From positions 1 to 29,185 of IMG/VR virus record IMGVR_UViG_3300025949_000075: DNA of 29,185 bases. One strand, written 5' to 3'. The DNA is from a virus. Position 1 is the stretch's first letter. The number at the start of each line of letters is the position of its first letter. The position numbers were made by a program, and so were the translations under genes. Shown here piece after piece: positions 21,662 to 29,027 of the stretch. The notes beneath the pieces are model-generated. The model worked only from the letters and a program-made list of their open reading frames with translations. It searched no databases and was not told the origin of the DNA.

Positions 21662-21665
21662 ATGA
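21606..21665 (+). CDS. Candidate 19-aa leader peptide upstream of the methyltransferase
   Basis: An ATG at 21606 with AGGGGGAA immediately upstream opens a 19-codon ORF, MKQTLRRPPRGKYPRGGRA, whose stop overlaps the methyltransferase start (ATGA at 21662-21665). The peptide is Arg/Pro/Gly-rich with a Pro-Pro pair. Its translation would pass through hairpin H3 and expose the next ribosome-binding site. Too short to judge by coding statistics; a chance ORF cannot be excluded. Confidence 0.4.
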   Translation: MKQTLRRPPRGKYPRGGRA

Positions 21666-22351
21666 GCGCGCGCGTCGAAGTCATCGGCAACGCCACGCTC
21701 TACCTCGGTGATTGCCGCGAGATTCTGCCGACGCTGCCGAAGGTCGATGCGCTGGTGACTGACCCGCCGTATGGGATTGGCTGGAAACCGAGAGTCAATC
21801 ACCAAGACCAGACATGGATTGACCGCATCGACTTCGACATACGTGACTTCTTGGCCGTTGGTACGCATCACCTGATTTGGGGCGCGCAGTATTTCGCTGA
21901 CAAATTGCCCGCGCATGAGGGCTGGCTGACGTGGTGCAAGCGACCTGTTGACATGGATTTTTCAAATGACGACAGAAGCTATGCGACGACCGAACTAGCG
22001 TGGCGCGACTGGGGCAAAGCTAAGTTCATCTGCCACGTTTGGGATGGCGGCATGCGTGCCGGTGCGCGCGAGAACCGAGATTTTTGCCATCCGTCGCAAA
22101 AGCCCGTCGAGGTGATGGAATGGTGCGTAAAACAGCTGCCGCCTGATCGGATGATTGTTCTCGACCCCTTCATGGGCTCCGGCACCACCGGTGTCGCCTG
22201 CATGAACCTCGGCCGCAAGTTCATCGGCATCGAGATAGAGCCGAAATACTTCGACATCGCATGCGAGCGCATTTCCCGCGCCGAGGCTCAACCGAGCCTT
22301 TTCTCGCCTCCTGACCCTGAGCAAATAGACGCCTTCGGCGGTGCCAAATGA
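21662..22351 (+). CDS. Orphan DNA methyltransferase (N6-adenine or N4-cytosine, beta-type order)
   Basis: The ATG at 21662 overlaps the leader ORF and has GAGGT eight bases upstream. The 229-aa product has the catalytic motif DPPYGIGW at about residues 34-41 and the S-adenosylmethionine motif DPFMGSGTTGVACMNL at about 168-183. The catalytic motif coming first is the beta-class order. DPPY is compatible with exocyclic amino methylation of adenine or cytosine. No restriction endonuclease partner is nearby, so it is likely an orphan enzyme that protects phage DNA or modifies regulation. Its stop overlaps the primase gene (ATGA). Sequence specificity cannot be read from here. Confidence 0.88.
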   Translation: MSARVEVIGNATLYLGDCREILPTLPKVDALVTDPPYGIGWKPRVNHQDQTWIDRIDFDIRDFLAVGTHHLIWGAQYFADKLPAHEGWLTWCKRPVDMDFSNDDRSYATTELAWRDWGKAKFICHVWDGGMRAGARENRDFCHPSQKPVEVMEWCVKQLPPDRMIVLDPFMGSGTTGVACMNLGRKFIGIEIEPKYFDIACERISRAEAQPSLFSPPDPEQIDAFGGAK

Positions 22352-24366
22352 CGCCGCTCGAGCAACGCCCCGAGGCGCCGGTCCTGCTCGTGCACGCCCG
22401 CGCCGACATCGCCGACGACTGGCTCGCCTCGCACGTCGCCGCGGCCGAGCGCGCCTACCCTGCCTTCGTCGTCCTGCCCCTGCACGGCCTCGACGTCGAC
22501 GCTGAAGCGCTTGCAGGGCGCGACGTCGTCATCTGGCCATGGATGGGTGCCCCGAGCCAGCGCGCGGCGTTACGGCCCGCTGCGGGCGTTCTGGCGCGTA
22601 CGGCGAAACGGGTGCGCCTCATCGCGCCCTCAGCCGACGAGGCCATCGGCCCCGGCGATCTGAACGGGCATGAGCCGATCGCATGGGCGAAAGCGCGCTG
22701 CGAGGACGTGGCCGCGACGCCCGTCGAGGATCTCGAGGCGCTCTGGTTCCCCGAGGAGCCGGATGCTCCGGTAATTCCGGAAATAGAAGAGCGCGCGCTC
22801 GTCAGCGCCTACGCGGACTCGCACCCGGACATCCTCGAGGAGCCGCCGCCCGAGCCCGTCGATCTCTTCGAGAAGCAGCCGCTTCCGCGCCTCGCCGAGC
22901 GGTTCCTGCCGCCCGCGATCGCGCCCTTCATCTTCGATCAGAGCCAGATCATCGGGTCCGACCCCTGCGTGCTCTTCATGTCGGCGCTCGTCGCGTGCGC
23001 GGCGGTGACGAGCGACTTCATCCGCATACAGCCGAAGCAGTTTGAACACGGCTGGAAAGAGAGCGCGCGGCTCTGGGGCGCCTTCGTCGGCGATCCCTCG
23101 GTGAAGAAGACGCCGCCGCTCGCGCGCGCCACCGCGCACCTTCGCAAGCTCGATCTCGAATACGCCGAGGCCGGCGCCGAGGCACAGACGCGCTACAAAA
23201 TCGCGCTCAAGGTGCACGCCAAGGCCGAAGCGCGCTGGATCGACGCGCAGGCCAAGCACGCGCCGTGTGCGCCCCTCGACGACGCGCCCGAGCGCCCGCC
23301 AACGAAGCGCATCATCGTCCAAGATGCGACGATCGAGGCCGTCGCCGACGTGCTCATCGACAATCCGCAGGGCGTGCTCGTGCTCCAAGACGAGCTCTCG
23401 GGCTTCTTCGGCTCGATGGACGCCTACCGCGCGCAGGGCGGCAAGGATCGGGCGTTCTGGCTCGAGGCCTACAACGGCGGGCCGCGGCGAATCGATCGCA
23501 TCGGCCGCGGAACCATGTCGGTTCCGAACCTGAGCGTTTGCATGCTCGGCGGCATCCAGCCCGCTGCGATCCGCGCCGTCGCGCAGAAGAGCGTCGAGGA
23601 CGGGCTCTTGCAGCGGTTCATGATCGTATGCGCGGAGGGCGGGGAGGCCGTCGGCGACGACCGGCGCGCGGACACGGGCGCGTCAACGCTCTACCGCGGC
23701 ATTCTCGACGAGCTCGCGCGGCAAACCGGAGACCCCGAGAAGCCGGTCCTGCTCGAGCCCGGCGCGCGCGAGATCATGCTCGACGCCGAGAAGAAGCTCA
23801 CGGCCTTCGCCAAGCTCGATCGCCTCCCGCTGCGGATGCGCTACCAGATGGGCAAATGGTCGGGCCTCTTCGCGCGGCTCTGCCTCACCTATCACGCGAT
23901 CGAGTGCGCGGCGCTCGGTATGCCTGTCGCCGGCGCCGTGGCCGCGGACATCGCCGCGCGCGTGCACGCCCTCCTCTTCGAGTATCTGTTCTGGCACCTC
24001 AAGCACTTCTATGAGGCCGTCATCGGCGACACCGCGAACGAAATGGAGCTGCTCTACCGCGTCGCCGACTGGATTCTCGCGGCCGCGCCAGATCGCTTCA
24101 CGGCATCGCACGTCGCCAAGGGCGTCTCTGCGTGGCGTGGTTCCACGTGGAACACCCGCCGGAACGTGCTCGATCAGCTCGAAGTGTGCGGATGGGTCAC
24201 GCGCGCCCAGACGGTTCGCTATGGGCACCATGCGTATTTGGTCAATCCGAGGACGCGGGAAATGTTCGGAGACCGCATAGAGGCCGAGCTGAAGAGGCGA
24301 CACGAGGGCCGGGCGGCGATCCTCGATGACGTCGTCGGAAGGCCTACTAAGTACGAGAATGAATGA
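22348..24366 (+). CDS. DUF3987 primase/helicase-like replication protein
   Basis: A 672-aa product starting by ATGA overlap. The N-terminal 165 residues (LLVHARADIADDWLASHVAA, DVVIWPWMG) look like a Toprim-like or Rossmann-like region, a weak visual resemblance. The DUF3987 core begins near PPAIAPFIFDQSQI. It has a Walker A-like loop GDPSVKKT at about residues 248-255, and GVLVLQDELSGFFGSM near 343-358. The KDRAFWLEAYNGG, DRIGRGTMSVPNLS and LGGIQPAAIR segments are typical of the family. The Gly before the catalytic Lys is replaced by Lys, as in some family members. It likely acts in phage DNA replication. Confidence 0.8.
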   Translation: MTPLEQRPEAPVLLVHARADIADDWLASHVAAAERAYPAFVVLPLHGLDVDAEALAGRDVVIWPWMGAPSQRAALRPAAGVLARTAKRVRLIAPSADEAIGPGDLNGHEPIAWAKARCEDVAATPVEDLEALWFPEEPDAPVIPEIEERALVSAYADSHPDILEEPPPEPVDLFEKQPLPRLAERFLPPAIAPFIFDQSQIIGSDPCVLFMSALVACAAVTSDFIRIQPKQFEHGWKESARLWGAFVGDPSVKKTPPLARATAHLRKLDLEYAEAGAEAQTRYKIALKVHAKAEARWIDAQAKHAPCAPLDDAPERPPTKRIIVQDATIEAVADVLIDNPQGVLVLQDELSGFFGSMDAYRAQGGKDRAFWLEAYNGGPRRIDRIGRGTMSVPNLSVCMLGGIQPAAIRAVAQKSVEDGLLQRFMIVCAEGGEAVGDDRRADTGASTLYRGILDELARQTGDPEKPVLLEPGAREIMLDAEKKLTAFAKLDRLPLRMRYQMGKWSGLFARLCLTYHAIECAALGMPVAGAVAADIAARVHALLFEYLFWHLKHFYEAVIGDTANEMELLYRVADWILAAAPDRFTASHVAKGVSAWRGSTWNTRRNVLDQLEVCGWVTRAQTVRYGHHAYLVNPRTREMFGDRIEAELKRRHEGRAAILDDVVGRPTKYENE

Positions 24367-24387
24367 ATGATAAACCTGAATGCCCTT

Positions 24388-24459
24388 GTTCACCCTCGCG
24401 CACATGTGAGTCAGTCAGTCGCATTTCTCAATCTTTCCTATGTGTGCGCGAGGGTGAAC
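24388..24459. repeat. Perfect 17-bp inverted repeat with 38-base spacer
   Basis: GTTCACCCTCGCGCACA at 24388-24404 is exactly complementary to TGTGCGCGAGGGTGAAC at 24443-24459. The spacer holds a GTCAGTCAGTC run and then a T-rich stretch. Downstream, CGTTTA occurs twice at 24471-24476 and 24482-24487, 11 bases apart. The arms lie in the 134-base gap after the primase gene. Possible roles are a replication origin, an RNA hairpin or a protein-binding site. Confidence 0.75.
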
Positions 24460-24500
24460 GTGGGAAGAAGCGTTTAACTACCGTTTAGGAGTGTGAAGAC

Positions 24501-24776
24501 ATGGGTATGATGTGCGAGGACTGTAGATTCTGGGATGACGGCGGCTCCGGCGCTGCGGGGTGGAAGCTCGGTCACGGCATGTGCCGGCGCAACGCGCCCG
24601 CTGTCACGCGCCAATGGAACACGGGCGTGCTATGGCCGCTCACGAAGGCCGACGACTGGTGCGGCGAGTTCGAGCCCATCGAAGACGAAGAGGCCAAGCC
24701 CGACGAGACGCTTGATGCCGATCTCGGACTGCCGAGCGATGCGGACTACGGCTATGGCAAGCCCGATGCGCTCTGA
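24501..24776 (+). CDS. Small Cys-rich zinc-binding protein
   Basis: AGGAG at 24487-24491 precedes the ATG at 24501; nearby in-frame ATGs at 24507 and 24510 are alternatives. The 91-aa product has CEDCRFW near the N-terminus, CRRNAPAV, then DDWCGEFEP; the four cysteines in a C-x2-C...C...C pattern are common in small phage proteins that precede HNH genes. The C-terminal half is acidic and probably disordered. The role is unknown, although a protein cofactor for packaging or transcription is possible. Confidence 0.7.
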   Translation: MGMMCEDCRFWDDGGSGAAGWKLGHGMCRRNAPAVTRQWNTGVLWPLTKADDWCGEFEPIEDEEAKPDETLDADLGLPSDADYGYGKPDAL

Positions 24777-24978
24777 GCTCGCGGCTTTGGTCGGACGCTG
24801 GCACGTAGAGGCGAGCGAGCGCATGCGATCGGCGAAGGCCTACAAGTGCCGAAGCATGGACGGCGAGCGCTCGGGGCTGATAAAAGGGGCGCTAGCGCTC
24901 AGGCGCGCAGCCGATGAGCTACAGGCGATTCTCGATGCCGATGCAGCCGCAAACCCATCGAACCGGGAAACCTCGTGA
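24766..24978 (+). CDS. Hypothetical helical protein
   Basis: Start chosen at the ATG 24766, which overlaps the previous gene by 11 bases; ATG 24754 (MASPMRSEL) is an alternative four codons earlier. The 70-aa product is helical and charged (MRSELAALVGRWHVEASERM, then GLIKGALALRRAADELQAIL). No motif is recognised. It overlaps the start of the HNH gene by about 40 bases. The start choice is uncertain. Confidence 0.5.
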   Translation: MRSELAALVGRWHVEASERMRSAKAYKCRSMDGERSGLIKGALALRRAADELQAILDADAAANPSNRETS

Positions 24979-25237
24979 GCCGTGGCAGCGTAGGACCGCG
25001 CAGAAACGCCTCAGAGGCCGAGCTGCCGTTACCCGCAGGCAGAGCATAGCCATGCGGCAGGAATGGCGCTGTAGCCGCTGCGGTGAGCTTCTAGACGCAT
25101 CGTACGAGGTAGACCATCGAGTGCCTCTTGCCGATGGCGGCGTTGATCGCGACGAGAATCTGCAGGCGTTGCATCGGCAATGCCACGAGGCGAAGACGAA
25201 AGAGGATCGTTCACGTACGCGGACGATGGGGCGATGA
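24935..25237 (+). CDS. HNH endonuclease, packaging-associated
   Basis: The 100-aa product (start taken at ATG 24935; ATG 24914 or 24941 are alternatives) carries CSRCGELLDASYEVDHRVPL then ADGGVDRDENLQALHRQCHE. This is a complete HNH motif: two zinc cysteine pairs, the His of VDH, the Asn of ENL and the final His. In HK97-like phages a small HNH protein encoded next to the terminase is needed for cos cleavage and packaging. Its placement about 120 bases before the terminase genes fits that role exactly. The basic N-terminus (KPREPWQRRTAQKRLRGRAA) probably contacts DNA. Confidence 0.85.
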   Translation: MPMQPQTHRTGKPREPWQRRTAQKRLRGRAAVTRRQSIAMRQEWRCSRCGELLDASYEVDHRVPLADGGVDRDENLQALHRQCHEAKTKEDRSRTRTMGR

Positions 25238-25355
25238 AAATTCACCGGGGTGGGGCAAAAGTCTGCGTTTCATCCCGGGAAACCGGCGCCAACGTCCCTT
25301 TTTCGCAACAACATTAAGACATCGGGCCTAGATCGTTCACGCTACAGGACAGCCA
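25238..25355. other. Probable cos/packaging region between HNH and terminase genes
   Basis: A 118-base gap with a G-rich block, CCGGGGTGGGGCAAAAGTC (25245-25263), then CCCGGG and GGCGCC palindromes near 25274-25290, and a T-run TTTTTCGC near 25299-25306. Similar G-rich blocks followed by AAAAGTC and GC-rich then T-rich sequence occur upstream of small terminase genes in cos phages. The nick positions cannot be determined by eye. No promoter is evident. Confidence 0.4.
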
Positions 25356-25748
25356 GTGACGCGAATTGCTCAACCGGCCGAGGTTGCCGAGCGAAACGGG
25401 GCCTTGCAGCACAACCCGCAGCGGTTTTCGAACGGCGGCGCCAAGGCTGACGGTCCGCTCGGCGATCCGCCCGCGGGATCGTCGCCGGAGTTCGCCGCGA
25501 TCTGGGCGGAGATCGCCGGGAACGCCATCCCGGGCGTTCTGACGGTCGCCGATCGCATCATCTTCGAGCAGATCGTCGCGCTCTTCGAGGAGTTCCGGGC
25601 CGACCGGGCGCGGTTCACGGCCGCCAAGCACGGCAAACTCGCCGCACTCCTCGCCCACCTCGGCATGACGCCGAGCGGTCGCCGCGGCGTTTCTCCCCCT
25701 TCTGGTGCAAAACCGGCGGCGCCGAAGGCCGGCTTCGATGACTTCTGA
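25356..25748 (+). CDS. terS: Terminase small subunit (P27-like)
   Basis: The GTG at 25356 gives 130 aa. It is placed directly before the large terminase and overlaps it by 11 bases. The helical core (ADRIIFEQIVALFEEFRADR and FTAAKHGKLAALLAHLGMTP, about residues 66-105) fits the P27 family of small subunits, and the N- and C-terminal segments are Pro/Gly-rich and flexible. Small subunits recognise the packaging site and load the large subunit. The family match is moderate; the position is strong. The probable cos is just upstream. Confidence 0.75.
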   Translation: MTRIAQPAEVAERNGALQHNPQRFSNGGAKADGPLGDPPAGSSPEFAAIWAEIAGNAIPGVLTVADRIIFEQIVALFEEFRADRARFTAAKHGKLAALLAHLGMTPSGRRGVSPPSGAKPAAPKAGFDDF

Positions 25749-27447
25749 GCGCCCTGGCGGGTCCGCGCGCTGCCGGCGCTACGCGGCCGACATCCTCGGC
25801 GGCAAGATACTCGCGTGCAAGCTCGTGCACCTCGCCTGCCAGCGTTTCGTTGAGGACTTGGCGCGCGCCGAGACCGGCGATCCCGAGTTCCCCTACCGCT
25901 TCGACGACGAGCTCGGCGATCGCATCGTGCGATTCATTGAGCGCATGCCCCACACGAAGGGCAAGTGGGCGGCGCAGGGCGCGACGATCATCCTCGAAGA
26001 CTGGCAATGCTTCATCGAGGCGAATCTCTTCGGATGGGTGCACGTCGAGACCGGCAAGCGCCGATTCCGGCAATGCTACGAGGAGGAGCCGCGAAAGAAC
26101 GGCAAGTCGATCCGCCTCGCCGCGCGCGGAATCTATCTCTTCGCCGCCGACAACGAATGCGGCGCCGAGGTTTACTCGGGCGCGACGAGCGAGCGGCAGG
26201 CCTACGAAGTCTTCCGCCCGGCATGGGCGATGGTGCACAAGCTCGACGAGCTCCGCGCGCGCTTCGGCATCGAGCAGACGGGAAACCCGAAGAATCCGGG
26301 GACGATGTATACGTCCGCGGACATGTCCAAGTTCGAGACCATGATCGGAAAGCCGGGCGACGGCGCGTCGCCGCACGGCGCCCTCGTCGATGAGTACCAC
26401 GAGCACGACACCGATGACATGGTCGATACGATGCTCACGGGCATGGGCGCGCGCGAGCAGCCGCTTCTCTCGATCATCACGACGGCGGGCTCGAATCTCG
26501 GCGGACCCTGCTACGAGAAACGCCGCGACATCATCCGAATCCTCGAACGGCAGGTCTACGATGAAACCGTCTTCGGCATCATCTATGGCCTCGATCCCGG
26601 CGACGACTGGACGGACGCGAAGTCGCTGCGGAAGGCAAACCCGAACTTCGGCGTCAGCGTTTTCCCCGAGTTCCTGCAGGCGCAGCTCACCGAGGCGAAG
26701 CGTTCGGCGTCGAAACAGAACGCTTTCAAGACCAAACACCTGAATGAGTGGGTCGGCGCGCGCACGATTTGGATGAATATGCTCGCGTGGCAGCGGCAAA
26801 AGCGCGAGCAGAACCTCGACGACTTGCGTCCGTGCCGGTGCTGGATCGCCTGCGATCTCGCCTCAAAGAAGGACGTTGCCGCGGTCACGCGGTTGTTTGA
26901 GCTGCCGGGGCGGCAGTTTTTCGTCTCGCCGCGCTTCTTCGTGCCGGAATCGGCGGCGGAGGATCTCGAAAAGTACCGGGATTTCGCGACCGCGGGCGTC
27001 CTGACGCTGACGCCCGGGAACATGACGGATTACGCTTTCATCGAAGAGGAAATCAAGGCCGATTGCGCCCGCTTCAACGTCGTCGATATTGGCTGCGACG
27101 ACTGGCAGGCGAATTACCTGATGACGCGCCTGATGGCGGCCGGCCTCAAGGTGGTCGAGTACAACCAGACGGTTAAAAACATGTCCGAGCCCATGAAGGA
27201 GGTCGAGGCTCGTGTGCTGAACCGGACTTTGTGGCACGATGGCAACCCGTGCATGACGTGGATGATGGGAAATGTCGCTGCACGGGTCGATGCGAAGGAG
27301 AATATCTACCCGCGCAAGGACAATGAGCACGATCCGCGGTGCAAGATTGACGGACCCGTGAGCCTCATCATGGCGATGGGCAGAGCTATCCTCAACGAGG
27401 AATCGGGCGACATGGCCGGCTTCTTCGCTTCCCCGGTGATTGCATGA
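25738..27447 (+). CDS. terL: Terminase large subunit (HK97-like)
   Basis: The ATG at 25738 overlaps the small subunit and gives 569 aa. The ATPase has a Walker A-like EEEPRKNGKS at about residues 115-124 and Walker B at GALVDEYHEHD near residue 215; TTAGSN near 245 is the coupling motif. The C-terminal nuclease has IACDLASKKDVAAV (about 369-382) and DIGCDDWQ near 452, supplying the metal-binding aspartates. The enzyme powers DNA packaging and cuts concatemers at cos. A G-x-P-x-K-N-G-K-S-type loop is typical of this branch. Coupled to the portal gene by ATGA. Confidence 0.92.
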   Translation: MTSERPGGSARCRRYAADILGGKILACKLVHLACQRFVEDLARAETGDPEFPYRFDDELGDRIVRFIERMPHTKGKWAAQGATIILEDWQCFIEANLFGWVHVETGKRRFRQCYEEEPRKNGKSIRLAARGIYLFAADNECGAEVYSGATSERQAYEVFRPAWAMVHKLDELRARFGIEQTGNPKNPGTMYTSADMSKFETMIGKPGDGASPHGALVDEYHEHDTDDMVDTMLTGMGAREQPLLSIITTAGSNLGGPCYEKRRDIIRILERQVYDETVFGIIYGLDPGDDWTDAKSLRKANPNFGVSVFPEFLQAQLTEAKRSASKQNAFKTKHLNEWVGARTIWMNMLAWQRQKREQNLDDLRPCRCWIACDLASKKDVAAVTRLFELPGRQFFVSPRFFVPESAAEDLEKYRDFATAGVLTLTPGNMTDYAFIEEEIKADCARFNVVDIGCDDWQANYLMTRLMAAGLKVVEYNQTVKNMSEPMKEVEARVLNRTLWHDGNPCMTWMMGNVAARVDAKENIYPRKDNEHDPRCKIDGPVSLIMAMGRAILNEESGDMAGFFASPVIA

Positions 27448-29027
27448 GCGCTTTCCGCTGGCCTTGGTCGCGAGATCGCTCGAAACCTGACGAGAAAGCA
27501 TGCGAACCGACGTGCGCGCCGACGGATGGTAATGTCGGCTGGCGCCAATTCGGCATTCCGCCCGACAGCGGCAACGGCTTCGACTACAACCTCGATTACG
27601 CGCTCTGGTTTCGCGACGGCCGCCTCGTCACCGAACGCGCGATCCTGCAGCTCTCGACGGCATGGGCTTGCATCCGCCTGCTCTCGCAGACGATCGCGGG
27701 TTTGCCGCTGAACCTGTACCGGCGCGAGCCCGACGGCGATCGCGATCTCGCGCTCGATCATCCGCTCTATTCGATCTTGCACGATCAGCCGAATGCGGAT
27801 ATGACGGCGGTCGATTTCTGGCAGGTTGTCGTCGCGCTGATGCTTCTGCGCGGCAATGCCGTCTGCGAAAAGGACATGGTCGGAAATCGCGTCGTCGGTT
27901 TGACGCCGCTGCCGTGCGTTTCATGGGCGCGACAGCCCGACGGGCGCTATCGCTACACCGTCACGGAGTTCGGGAAGACGCGCATTCTCGACGAGTCGCA
28001 GGTTTGGCTCATCCCCGCATTCACGATCGACGGGCGGCATGGGCTATCGCCGATCTGCTATGGCTCGAAAGTGTTCGGCAGCGCGAGCGCATCCGACACC
28101 GCGAGCCGCTCGCTCTTCGACAACGGCATGAAGGCCTCGGGTTTCGTGACGTTCCCGCCTGGCTCGCCGTTTCTCACGGAAGCGCAGCGCGAGCAGTTCC
28201 ATAAGAGCCTCGCCGACTTCTCGAATCGCAGGAATGCGGGGCGTTCGTTCGTGCTCGAGGGCGGCGCCAACTACAGCCCCATGACGATGAACCCCGACGA
28301 CGCGCAGATGCTCGAGACACGCGGCTTCAGCGTCGAAGAAATCTGCCGCTGGTTCGGCGTTCCGCCCTCGCTCGTCGGTCACGGCGACAAAACATCGAAT
28401 TGGGGCACGGGCCTCGAGCAGCAAAACCTCTCGTTTTTGACGTATGGCCTCTCGCCGTGGCTGAAGAAAATCGAAGGCAGCATCAAGAAAAACTTGATCT
28501 CGCCGGCCGATAAGAAGTCGATTTTCGCCGAGTTCGCGGTCGAGGGCCTGCTGCGCGCTGATTCCGCGGCGCGCTCTGCGTTTTATTCGTCGATGACGCA
28601 AAACGGCATCATGACGCGCGACGAAGTTCGCAAGAAAGAAAATCTCCCAATGATGGGCGAAGGCGCCGACAAGCTCACCGTGCAGGCCGCGCTCGTGCCG
28701 CTCGATCAGCTCGGCGAACGTTTCGCCACTGCGACCAAGCCGAGCGCCACCGACCCGACGGGCGTCGCACCAGTCGCCGGAGATCCTGCCGCGGCAGCTG
28801 ACGTCGGGACCGTGCAGGCAACGGCGCTCAATGGCGCGCAGGTCACGGCGCTGCAGGGCCTGCTCACCGAGGCAGCAAACGGAACATTGCCGATTGAGAC
28901 CGTGCGCGCCGCAATTCGCGCCGCCTTCCCGCTGCTATCCGAAGAGGAGATTTCGGCTATGATCGGGCCGCTCAACTCTTTCACTCCGCCGGAGCCGGCG
29001 CCTACAGTGCCAGCGGTGACGCCATGA
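27444..29027 (+). CDS. HK97-family portal protein
   Basis: A 527-aa product overlapping the terminase by ATGA. The N-terminus includes STAWACIRLLSQTIAGLPLN and LYRREPDGDRDLALDHPLYS, and the middle has TIDGRHGLSPICYGS and EEICRWFGVPPSLVGHGDKT; these are the family signatures of the HK97-type portal. The C-terminal third, from GVAPVAGDPAAAADVGTVQA on, is Ala/Gly/Thr-rich and variable. It forms the dodecameric DNA gate at the head vertex. The length is slightly above average because of the low-complexity tail. It overlaps the protease gene by ATGA. Confidence 0.92.
   Translation: MSAFRWPWSRDRSKPDEKACEPTCAPTDGNVGWRQFGIPPDSGNGFDYNLDYALWFRDGRLVTERAILQLSTAWACIRLLSQTIAGLPLNLYRREPDGDRDLALDHPLYSILHDQPNADMTAVDFWQVVVALMLLRGNAVCEKDMVGNRVVGLTPLPCVSWARQPDGRYRYTVTEFGKTRILDESQVWLIPAFTIDGRHGLSPICYGSKVFGSASASDTASRSLFDNGMKASGFVTFPPGSPFLTEAQREQFHKSLADFSNRRNAGRSFVLEGGANYSPMTMNPDDAQMLETRGFSVEEICRWFGVPPSLVGHGDKTSNWGTGLEQQNLSFLTYGLSPWLKKIEGSIKKNLISPADKKSIFAEFAVEGLLRADSAARSAFYSSMTQNGIMTRDEVRKKENLPMMGEGADKLTVQAALVPLDQLGERFATATKPSATDPTGVAPVAGDPAAAADVGTVQATALNGAQVTALQGLLTEAANGTLPIETVRAAIRAAFPLLSEEEISAMIGPLNSFTPPEPAPTVPAVTP

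Noticed and set aside
22630-24405. Long minus-strand open frames opposite the primase gene
   Set aside because: Same shadow effect; sequences are Arg/Glu-rich low-complexity translations of GC-biased codons with no ribosome-binding sites.
25235-25318. 27-codon ORF in the cos-like region
   Set aside because: No ribosome-binding site, and it lies across the G-rich block; more likely non-coding packaging DNA.
25615-26799. Long minus-strand open frame (394 codons) opposite the terminase genes
   Set aside because: It mirrors the well-supported terminase genes; antisense frames stay open by GC-rich codon bias, and its translation has no recognisable motif.
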